A stretch of 10,523 nucleotides of DNA, from assembly GCA_025936015.1 (NCBI GenBank), contig JAICUE010000052.1, positions 1-10,523 on the forward strand, written 5' to 3'. Positions 1 through 8,860 of this stretch are shown here, one piece after another. Both the position numbers and the translations under genes were made by a program. This stretch comes from Gemmatimonadaceae bacterium. GTDB lineage: Bacteria > Gemmatimonadota > Gemmatimonadetes > Gemmatimonadales > Gemmatimonadaceae. Below the pieces are notes generated by a model. That model ran no database searches. It had not been told where the DNA came from and saw only the letters and a list, made by a program, of their open reading frames with translations. Within the stretch, counting starts at the first letter, position 1, and every line of letters begins with the position of its first letter.

Positions 1-2822
<2,822 letters not shown>

Positions 2823-2992
2823 AAGCAGAGTAAGTTCGCTTTCGGACCGCCCGCGTTCAAGTTGCGCTGCATCACGCCCCCTATCGCGGTGCACGGCGAT
2901 CAATTAGACATTTGACTCGCGCGCGAGCGAGGCGACGGAGATCCGGGTGAGTCCGCTTGCGCGAGGGTCCCACCGCTGGAGTTCTCAACGGA
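2823..2992. promoter_or_regulatory. Divergent uvrA/cutA intergenic region with candidate promoter elements
   Basis: This 170-bp gap separates two outward-facing genes, so it should hold both promoters. The only AT-rich patch is about 2901-2917. On the minus strand it contains TCTAAT (2908-2903), which matches a -10 hexamer at 5 of 6 positions and lies about 80 nt from the uvrA start, but no good -35 accompanies it. On the plus strand TTGACT (2912-2917) resembles a -35, but no -10 follows at normal spacing. A perfect 12-bp palindrome CTCGCGCGCGAG lies at 2916-2927; it could be an operator or simply CG-rich sequence. The region's role is clear from gene orientation; the exact elements are uncertain. 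Confidence 0.4.
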
Positions 2993-3328
2993 ATGCCTCA
3001 TACGGATGCGATCGTGGTCCTCACTACCGTGACGTCGGCGGACGAGGCGCTCACGCTGGTTCGCGGGTTGCTCGAGCGGCGTCTCATCGCCTGCGGAACG
3101 GTGCTGCCGGGCGCGCGGTCGCTGTACCGCTGGCAGGGAAAGATTGCCGACGAGCAGGAGACGTTCGTCCTGTTGAAGACGCGCGCTGCTCGACTCGAGG
3201 GGCTGCGTCTCGCATTCAGCGAGCTGCATCCGTACAAGGTGCCGGAGCTGCTCGCCCTCCCCGTGTCGGCCGGCCTCGAGAAGTATCTCGAGTGGATCGA
3301 CGGTGAGACCTCACTCGCGCTCGCCTGA
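2993..3328 (+). CDS. cutA: Divalent-cation tolerance protein CutA
   Basis: The product is a 111-residue CutA1-family protein. The family forms very stable trimers with a ferredoxin-like, PII-like fold and is linked to copper and other divalent-metal tolerance, although its biochemical role is still debated. Visible hallmarks are Cys34 in IACGTV, the central YRWQGKI block (45-51), Glu55, LLKT (60-63) and the C-terminal signature HPYKVPELLALP (79-90). Length is normal for the family. ATG 2993 was chosen because it places the first strand (DAIVVLTTV) right after the start. A GGAG at 2978-2981 sits 11 nt upstream. A TTG at 2957 would add 12 residues that do not look like CutA. The stop is 1 nt before the next ATG, so cutA is probably the first gene of the plus-strand operon. 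Confidence 0.93.
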   Translation: MPHTDAIVVLTTVTSADEALTLVRGLLERRLIACGTVLPGARSLYRWQGKIADEQETFVLLKTRAARLEGLRLAFSELHPYKVPELLALPVSAGLEKYLEWIDGETSLALA

Positions 3329-3329
3329 C

Positions 3330-4034
3330 ATGACCGACCAGAATCCGCAGCTCGAAGACACGACGATGTTCCCGGCCGCGAGCGCGCCCGACGGACAACC
3401 AGTCGCCCTGCCCGACGACGGGAGCGGAGCGATGTTCGCGGTCGCGCGCGAGCATGCGGACAAGAACGAAGTTCCGGCGGCGATCGCGGCGTACCGGCAG
3501 CTGCTGGCGAAATTCCCGACGAACGTGCGCGCGCGGAACAACCTCGCGCTGCTGCTCGAGAAGAAGGGGGACGTCGACGCTGCGCTGCTCGAGCTGAACA
3601 GCGCACTCGAGACGGAGCCGGACAATGTCTCGGTGCTGTGCAATCGCGCCGCGCTGCTGAGCGGAAAGCTCAAGTACGACGCGGCCGAAGCCGACCTGCG
3701 TCGCGCGCTCCGCGTCGACGAGAAGAATGCGGAGGCGTGGCTGAGTCTCGGCATCGTCTTCTGCCGCCGTGGGCGCTGGCGCGAGGCGGTCGAGCCGCTG
3801 AGCCGCGCGATCGAGCTCGATCCGGTGACGACCGGCGCGCACTACTACCTTGGCGAAGCCTACAACCACGTCGACAACCTGCCGGCCGCGCTCGCGGCGT
3901 ACGAGCAGGCGTCAGCGCTCGCACCGAACAACTGGCGCGCGCAGAAGGGGATCGGGATCATCCTCGACCGGATGGGACGGCCCGCCGAAGCATCGCTCGC
4001 GTACCAGAGGGCGCGCGACACGCAGCGCCGTTGA
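3330..4034 (+). CDS. Cytoplasmic tetratricopeptide-repeat (TPR) protein
   Basis: The protein has 234 residues. It has no signal peptide or membrane segment, so it is probably cytoplasmic. Residues 1-32 are acidic, Pro/Gly-rich and probably disordered. From about 33 to 232 it is built of six consecutive 34-residue TPR units with no spacer. The repeat-end prolines fall at 63, 97, 165 and 199, with an Asp-Glu-Lys variant at the third boundary. TPR arrays are protein-protein scaffolds and no catalytic domain is present. The start ATG lies 1 nt after the cutA stop with no Shine-Dalgarno, which suggests translational coupling. An in-frame GTG at 3303 would overlap cutA and is less likely. The partner may be one of the neighbouring gene products, but nothing in the sequence identifies it. 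Confidence 0.88.
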   Translation: MTDQNPQLEDTTMFPAASAPDGQPVALPDDGSGAMFAVAREHADKNEVPAAIAAYRQLLAKFPTNVRARNNLALLLEKKGDVDAALLELNSALETEPDNVSVLCNRAALLSGKLKYDAAEADLRRALRVDEKNAEAWLSLGIVFCRRGRWREAVEPLSRAIELDPVTTGAHYYLGEAYNHVDNLPAALAAYEQASALAPNNWRAQKGIGIILDRMGRPAEASLAYQRARDTQRR

Positions 4035-4044
4035 GGACAACCGG

Positions 4045-5634
4045 GTGAGCGGGGTCGTGCCGCCGGCACCGCCCGCGGCCGTCAGGCGGAAGAAGAGCAG
4101 GCGCGGCGCGATCGCGATCGCCGTGCTCGTGCTATGGGCGATCGGCCTCGCCTTCCTCGCGCGGCGAGCGCTGTTCGGACCCCGCGCCGACAACATTGCC
4201 GTCGCGGCGATGCGGGTGAATCCCGGCGCGGTGTTCTTCGCCGTGACGCGCGCCGGGGAGCAGATCGGTTTCGCGTCATCGACCATCGATACCACGGCCA
4301 AGCAGATCACCGCGACCGACTATCTCGTCGCCGACCTGCCGTTAGGCGGAGAGGAGAAGCGCGCCGAGACGCGATCGGTGGTGACCTTGTCGCGATCGCT
4401 GCGGGTGGACAGCTTCACGCTCTCGCTCGAGACGGACTCTATCCCGTTCCAGGCGCGAGGCCATGTGGTCGGGGATTCGGTGCTCGAGCTCTCCGTCGGC
4501 GACTCGGCGAAACCATCGCTCTCGCGGGTCAGGCTCACAGCCCCGATCCTGCTACCGACGCTCGTGCCGCTCGTCGCGGTTCTTGGCGACCAGCCGAAGA
4601 TAGGCGGGAAGACGACGCTCAGCGTCTTCGATCCCGTCGAGTTGACGCCGAAGCCGGTCACGGTCGACATCATCGCCGAATCGCTGTTCGTCGTCAGCGA
4701 CTCGGCGAAGCTCGACACGGCCACGAGGCGGTGGGTGATCGCCCACGCCGACACGGTGCGCGCGTGGAAGCTGAAGACGGACTCGGCACAGACGTTCAGC
4801 GCGTGGGTGGACGAGCAGGGTCGCGTCGTCAGGGCGCAGCTGCCCGGCGGGCTCTCGATCGAGCGACGCGCATACGAGATCGCCTTCGAGAACTGGAAGC
4901 TCGACGGGGCAGCACGGGGCGGGCACGTGACCGCGGACCGCGACATTCTCGAGACCACGGCGATCGCGAGCAACCGGCTGGTGAAGGTGAACGCGCTGAG
5001 CGAGCTGCGCGTGCGGTTGACCGGCACCGACCTCCATGGCTTCGCAATCGACGGCGGCCGTCAGCACATGGACGGGGACACGCTGACCGTCAGGCGCGAG
5101 GCGCCGGAGCAGCTGCGCATCGACAGGAAGATCGATCTCGGCAGCGCGGAGGGGCAGGCACTGCTTCCCGCGCTGCGCTCTGAGCCGGGGCTGACTCGCG
5201 ATCCGGCGATCGTTGCCACCGCGCGACGGATCGTCGGGCGGGAGACGGACCCGGTGGCGAGGGTTCGGCTGCTCAACCAGTGGGTCCACGACTCACTGGC
5301 GAAGCGGACGACGATCGGCATTCCCGACGCCGCGACGGTACTGCGGACGCGCTCGGGCGACTGCAACGAGCACGCGGCGCTGTTCACCGCGCTGGCGCGC
5401 GCCGAGGGGATTCCGACGCGAATCGCGGCCGGGCTCGCCTATGTGGGCGGGAAGTTTTACTACCACGCGTGGCCGGAAGTCTATCTGACGGATTGGGTCG
5501 CGGTCGATCCGACCTTCGGCCAGGTACCGGCCGACGCCGGGCATCTCCGCTTCACGCTCGGTGGGTTGAGCCGTCAGGCGGATCTGCTGCGGCTGATCGG
5601 CACCCTCAAGATCGACGTCGTGAGCGCGCGTTAG
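4045..5634 (+). CDS. Membrane-anchored transglutaminase-like (papain-fold) protein, periplasm-facing
   Basis: The product has 529 residues. A basic N-terminus (VRRKKSRR, 13-20) precedes one membrane helix (about 21-39), so the long remainder should lie outside the cytoplasm. Residues about 50-340 form a beta-rich region of unknown role that I recognise only as typical of bacterial transglutaminase-like proteins. The C-terminal part (about 385-500) is the transglutaminase-like core. Its triad is Cys440 in SGDCNEHAALF, His474 in YYHAWPEVYL and Asp488 in WVAVDPTFGQ. Bacterial members are mostly cysteine peptidases or amidases, less often cross-linking enzymes; the substrate here is unknown. Start GTG 4045 is supported by GAGG (4033-4036) spaced 8 nt upstream and lies 10 nt after the TPR stop. 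The open frame extends back to 3850, but that part is low-complexity Arg/Ser/Thr sequence shadowing the TPR gene. The stop is TAG inside a CGTTAGGC octamer. Confidence 0.88.
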   Translation: MSGVVPPAPPAAVRRKKSRRGAIAIAVLVLWAIGLAFLARRALFGPRADNIAVAAMRVNPGAVFFAVTRAGEQIGFASSTIDTTAKQITATDYLVADLPLGGEEKRAETRSVVTLSRSLRVDSFTLSLETDSIPFQARGHVVGDSVLELSVGDSAKPSLSRVRLTAPILLPTLVPLVAVLGDQPKIGGKTTLSVFDPVELTPKPVTVDIIAESLFVVSDSAKLDTATRRWVIAHADTVRAWKLKTDSAQTFSAWVDEQGRVVRAQLPGGLSIERRAYEIAFENWKLDGAARGGHVTADRDILETTAIASNRLVKVNALSELRVRLTGTDLHGFAIDGGRQHMDGDTLTVRREAPEQLRIDRKIDLGSAEGQALLPALRSEPGLTRDPAIVATARRIVGRETDPVARVRLLNQWVHDSLAKRTTIGIPDAATVLRTRSGDCNEHAALFTALARAEGIPTRIAAGLAYVGGKFYYHAWPEVYLTDWVAVDPTFGQVPADAGHLRFTLGGLSRQADLLRLIGTLKIDVVSAR

Positions 5635-5637
5635 GCA

Positions 5638-5664
5638 ATGCGTTCGCGCGCGACGCGAACGCAT
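5638..5664 (+). other. Perfect 11-bp inverted repeat (hairpin) between transglutaminase-like and ABC genes
   Basis: The arms ATGCGTTCGCG (5638-5648) and CGCGAACGCAT (5654-5664) pair perfectly around a 5-nt loop, CGCGA. The hairpin begins 4 nt after the upstream stop and ends 14 nt before the ABC ATPase start. No U-tract follows, so it is not a standard intrinsic terminator. It could stabilise the upstream mRNA end, attenuate transcription or hinder ribosome access to the ATPase start, which has no clear Shine-Dalgarno. Confidence 0.75.
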
Positions 5665-5678
5665 CAGCCCCGCACGCC

Positions 5679-6437
5679 ATGATCGAGCTCAACGCGCTGA
5701 CCAAGCGCTACGGAAAGTTCACCGCCGTCGATGCGCTCTCGCTGACCGTCCCGCCCGGCGAGCTGTTCGGGTTCCTCGGGCCTAACGGCGCGGGGAAGAC
5801 GACGTCGCTCCGCATGATCGCCGGCATCCTTCGCCCGACCTCGGGTCGCGTGAGCATCGGCGGAGTGGACCTCGTCAGGGATCCGACCGCGGCGAAGGCG
5901 AAGCTCGGGTTCATCCCCGACCGCCCGTTCATCTACGAGAAGCTGACCGGGATCGAGTTTCTCCGTTTCGTCGCCGGCCTGTACGAGCAGGACGGCCCGG
6001 CGGTCGAGCATCGCTCGCGCGAGCTGCTCGCCCTCTTCGACCTCGAGGAGTGGCGCGACGAGCTGGTCGAGAGCTACAGCCACGGCATGCGGCAGAAGCT
6101 GATCATCAGCAGCGCATTCGTGCATCGTCCCGAGGTCATCGTCGTCGACGAGCCGATGGTCGGACTCGACCCGAAGGCGGCGCGCATCCTCAAGGACCTG
6201 TTCCGCGAGTACGTGAACCGCGGCAACACGATCATGATGAGCACGCACGCGCTCGAGGTGGCCGAGTCGATGTGCGACCGGATCGGGATCGTCCAGGGCG
6301 GCAAGCTCCGCGCGTTAGGCACGATGGACGAGCTGCGAGCGAGCGCGGCGACCGGCACCGAGGGGCTGGAGACGATCTTCCTCCGCCTGACCGGAGAGAA
6401 CGCGGCGCGCGAGCTGGTCGAGGTGCTGAATGCCTGA
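5679..6437 (+). CDS. ABC-2 type transporter ATP-binding protein
   Basis: This is the cytoplasmic ATPase (252 aa) that powers the permease encoded just downstream. Walker A is GPNGAGKTT (34-42, Lys40). The signature region reads SYSHGMRQK (132-140), a variant of LSGGQ often seen in ABC-2 exporter ATPases rather than a defect. Walker B is EVIVVDEP with Asp157 and catalytic Glu158, followed by the D-loop GLDP. The switch histidine is His190 in MSTHALEVAE. A C-terminal tail of about 40 residues follows the core. Length is typical for a single-domain exporter ATPase. The open frame begins at 5280, but ATG 5679 fits the family N-terminus (MIELNALTKRYG). The coding end overlaps the permease start by 8 nt, so the two are translationally coupled. 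The substrate cannot be read from the sequence. Confidence 0.95.
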   Translation: MIELNALTKRYGKFTAVDALSLTVPPGELFGFLGPNGAGKTTSLRMIAGILRPTSGRVSIGGVDLVRDPTAAKAKLGFIPDRPFIYEKLTGIEFLRFVAGLYEQDGPAVEHRSRELLALFDLEEWRDELVESYSHGMRQKLIISSAFVHRPEVIVVDEPMVGLDPKAARILKDLFREYVNRGNTIMMSTHALEVAESMCDRIGIVQGGKLRALGTMDELRASAATGTEGLETIFLRLTGENAARELVEVLNA

Positions 6438-8148
6438 CGGCGTCGTCGCCGGCGGCGACGAGCTTCCCAACCCGGCGCTCCTCCACCTGCTCGGCCCGAA
6501 GTGGCTGACCGTGCGGGCGCGGGCGCTGAGCGGCGAACGAGGCCGCGGCGCGCGCTACACGCTGCTCGCGCTGCTCGGCCTCGGCTTCTGGACCTTCATC
6601 TTCGCGATGCTCTTCCGGATGCTCGTCTATTTCCGGAACGCGACCGACATCGGCGCGCTGCTCGCCGGCAAGCTGCTCGGGCTGATGCTAGTCAGCTTCA
6701 TGTCGATCCTGTTGCTGTCGAACATCATAACGGCGCTGTCGAGCTTCTTCCTCGCGCGCGACCTCGACATGCTCGTCGCCGCGCCGGTGGACTGGCTGCG
6801 CTTGTACGGGGCGAAGCTGCTCGAGACACTCGTGCACTCGAGCTGGATGGTGGTGCTGCTCGCGGTGCCGATGTTCACCGCGTATGGCGCCGCGTATCAC
6901 GGCGGCTGGCTGTACCCGGTGATCGTGATCGCGACGTTCCTGCCGTTCCTGATCATCCCGACGGTGATCGGGAGCGCGATCACGCTGCTGCTGGTGAACA
7001 TCTTTCCAGCGCGGCGGACGCGGGACATCCTCAGCCTGATCGCCGTGCTGGCCGCGGCCGGGCTCGTGCTGCTGTTCCGCATCCTCCGCCCCGAGAAGCT
7101 CGCGCGCCCGGAAGGATTCCGCTCGCTGATGGATTTCATCGTCCTGCTGCGCGGACCGACGTCGCCAATGCTGCCGAGCGAGTGGGTGCAGCAGGCGGTG
7201 ATGGGTTGGCTGCGCGGGCCTGACGACCTGCTTCCCTTCTACCTGCTCTGGTCGACGGCTGCCGCGGCGATCGTGCTCGGCGCGCTGCTGCACCGCTGGC
7301 TCTACGCGCGCGGCTACACGAAGGCGCAGGAAAGTGCGCAGACCTTCGCCCGCGACGGCATCACGCGCCGTATCATCGGCGCGATCCTGACACCGTTCGG
7401 CGTCCGCCGCCGCGAGCTGATCCTGAAGGAGTTGCGGCTCTTCTTCCGCGACACGACGCAGTGGTCGCAGCTCATCCTGCTCGCGGTCCTGATCGTCGTC
7501 TACGTCTTCAACATCAAGTACCTCCCGTTGACCGGTGAGGGCCTGACTTTCTTCATCGTCAACATCGTCCCCTTCCTGAACCTCGTGCTCGCCGGCTTCG
7601 TGCTCGCGTCGATCGCGGCGCGGTTCATCTTCCCCGGTGTCAGTCTCGAAGGCAGGACGTTCTGGCTGCTGCGATCCAGCCCGCTGTCGATGCACGACCT
7701 GCTCTGGTCGAAGTTCTGGGTCGGGACGCTGCCTCTGCTCGTCCTCGCGTTAGGCATCGTCGGGTCGACGAACTACCTGCTCAAGACGAGCGAATTCATG
7801 ATGTGGGTCTCGCTCTTCTCGATCGTGCTGTTGACCTTCGCCATCGCCGGGATGGCGATCGGGTTCGGGACGCTCTACCCGCAGTTCGAGACGGAGAACG
7901 CGGCGCAGATTCCCACCTCGTTCGGCGGACTGCTGTTCATGATGGCGTCAGTTGCCGTGATCGGCGGGACGATCATCCTCGAGGCGCGACCGGTCTACAG
8001 CTACCTGAGCGCGCGGATCTACAACACCGAGACGAGCACCACCGAGATGCTGCTCGGCTTCGGCCTCGCCGCCACGCTCTGCATCGTGGCGACGATCGTG
8101 CCGATCAAGGTCGCGCTCCGCCGGCTGGAAACCATCGAGCGCGGCTGA
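6430..8148 (+). CDS. ABC exporter permease, 12 membrane helices in two homologous halves
   Basis: This 572-residue integral membrane protein is the partner of the upstream ATPase. I count about 12 hydrophobic helices, six per half: near 43-68, 76-108, 133-155, 160-192, 198-219 and 267-293, then 345-365, 370-401, 429-450, 456-483, 496-517 and 540-562. The halves look like an internal duplication. Asp111-to-Lys129 (LVAAP then GAK) matches Gly408-to-Lys428 (LRSSP then WSK), with Pro-to-Lys spacing of exactly 10 in both. A polar LYPQFETEN segment (482-490) follows helix 10. This resembles large ABC-2 or putative ABC-exporter permeases in which two half-size domains are fused. The start ATG is preceded by GAGG (6420-6423) with 6-nt spacing and overlaps the ATPase stop. 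It probably exports a lipid, peptide or other amphipath; the substrate is unknown. The gene ends 7 bp from a convergent gene. Confidence 0.9.
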   Translation: MPDGVVAGGDELPNPALLHLLGPKWLTVRARALSGERGRGARYTLLALLGLGFWTFIFAMLFRMLVYFRNATDIGALLAGKLLGLMLVSFMSILLLSNIITALSSFFLARDLDMLVAAPVDWLRLYGAKLLETLVHSSWMVVLLAVPMFTAYGAAYHGGWLYPVIVIATFLPFLIIPTVIGSAITLLLVNIFPARRTRDILSLIAVLAAAGLVLLFRILRPEKLARPEGFRSLMDFIVLLRGPTSPMLPSEWVQQAVMGWLRGPDDLLPFYLLWSTAAAAIVLGALLHRWLYARGYTKAQESAQTFARDGITRRIIGAILTPFGVRRRELILKELRLFFRDTTQWSQLILLAVLIVVYVFNIKYLPLTGEGLTFFIVNIVPFLNLVLAGFVLASIAARFIFPGVSLEGRTFWLLRSSPLSMHDLLWSKFWVGTLPLLVLALGIVGSTNYLLKTSEFMMWVSLFSIVLLTFAIAGMAIGFGTLYPQFETENAAQIPTSFGGLLFMMASVAVIGGTIILEARPVYSYLSARIYNTETSTTEMLLGFGLAATLCIVATIVPIKVALRRLETIERG

Positions 8149-8155
8149 CCGCGAC

Positions 8156-8482
8156 CTAACGGTCCGGAATCGGGCGTGCGATTTCGGCGAGCGGCCGCCG
8201 CAGGAGCGGCCGCTCGGGGTTCGACAGGTCGAGATCGCGCCAGTCGACGACGACGCGGTTCGCGCGCCGGCCCGATCGCTCGGCGAATACGCGAGCGAAC
8301 TGCACGCCGGTGAGGGACTCGAGCAGCCCACCGGTGCTGATGTGGAATTCGCGGACGACGTACTCGCCGCTCCCGGGGCGTTCGATCTCGCCAAGGAGCT
8401 CGCGGATGCGACCGACCTTGCGTCCCGCTGAATCGTAGACGCTTCGCCCGCTGAGCCGGTCGATTCGGATCTCGCGACTCAC
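8156..8482 (-). CDS. Small PRC-barrel-like protein, last gene of the NRAMP operon
   Basis: The protein has 108 residues, is soluble and lacks a signal peptide. The N-terminal segment (about 4-36) has the look of a PRC-barrel domain: IDRLSGRSVYDSAGRKVGRI, where the phrase 'x-G-x-x-V-x-D-x-x-G-x-x-V-G-x-I' is typical of the fold. The C-terminal part contains VVVDWRDLDLSNPERPLLRRPL. PRC-barrel modules occur in RimM, photosynthetic reaction-centre H subunits and many small regulators. Start GTG 8482 has GGAG (8491-8488) spaced 5 nt upstream and overlaps the preceding stop by 4 nt (GTGA), so it is coupled to the other PRC-like gene. The stop is TAG inside an octamer variant (CGTTAGGT). The fold call is by eye; the function is unknown, with metal-transport regulation inferred only from context. 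Confidence 0.75.
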   Translation of the reverse strand: MSREIRIDRLSGRSVYDSAGRKVGRIRELLGEIERPGSGEYVVREFHISTGGLLESLTGVQFARVFAERSGRRANRVVVDWRDLDLSNPERPLLRRPLAEIARPIPDR

Positions 8483-8859
8483 TTTCGCTCCGGCCCGGGT
8501 CCGCCGGGGATCCGGCAGACAATGTGGTCGTCGAGCCAGCTCTCCGTGCGCATGGCACCTGTCGATTTGCCGTCGACGTCGAGCTCCACGCAGCTGCCCA
8601 CCGTCCGGACCTTCTCGAAGGGAATTCGTGTCACGACGCGGTCGATGCCGAGCAGCCGCGACACCGCATTCGTCAGCGCGACCATCCAGCCACCGATACG
8701 CTCGGACAGCACCGAGCCTCCGATCAGCAGTGCGGCGACACGCGGCGGCTCCGTGTCTCGGAGCTCGAGCACGAGCCCATCGACGCGTCCCATTTTCTGC
8801 TGGGTGCGATCGACGAGCTGTGCGTCGAGCACATCATGCACGAGCAGGATTCCTTTCAC
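8479..8859 (-). CDS. PRC-barrel-like protein directly downstream of NRAMP transporter
   Basis: The protein has 126 residues, is soluble and has no signal peptide. The N-terminal half reads VLDAQLVDRTQQKMGRVDGLVLEL (split: VLDAQLVDRTQQ, then KMGRVDGLVLEL), a PRC-barrel-like strand pattern. It is followed by VAALLIGGSVLSERIGG and a mid-region TRIPFEKVRTVGSCVELDVD. Start GTG 8859 lies 1 nt after the transporter stop, and a G-rich run (8872-8868) 8 nt upstream could serve as ribosome binding site. The stop overlaps the next gene by 4 nt. From memory, some bacteria place PRC, MgtE-N or CBS regulatory proteins beside NRAMP homologues; this pair could be a split, reduced version of such a regulator. 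That is inference. The residues give no direct evidence of metal binding. Confidence 0.78.
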   Translation of the reverse strand: MKGILLVHDVLDAQLVDRTQQKMGRVDGLVLELRDTEPPRVAALLIGGSVLSERIGGWMVALTNAVSRLLGIDRVVTRIPFEKVRTVGSCVELDVDGKSTGAMRTESWLDDHIVCRIPGGPGPERK

Positions 8860-8860
8860 G

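Noticed and set aside
2823..2992. LexA/SOS box upstream of uvrA
   Set aside because: I found neither an E. coli-type CTGT-N8-ACAG nor a Bacillus-type GAAC-N4-GTTC motif; the phylum may use a different operator, so SOS control is simply not visible.
3850..4044. N-terminal extension of the transglutaminase-like protein
   Set aside because: It overlaps the TPR gene out of frame, is Arg/Ser/Thr-rich, and a GTG with a good GAGG ribosome binding site exists at 4045.
6072..6098. Degenerate ABC signature SYSHGMRQK taken as a defective ATPase
   Set aside because: This variant is common in ABC-2 exporter ATPases and Walker A, Walker B, catalytic Glu158 and His190 are intact.
6688..7695. A 335-codon minus-strand open frame rich in Gln, Arg, Glu and Asp
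   Set aside because: It is antisense to the membrane permease; the complement of hydrophobic codons produces such charged proteins.
8147..8165. Possible bidirectional terminator GACCG/CGGTC
   Set aside because: The stem is only 5 bp with an 8-nt loop and there is no T-run on either strand.
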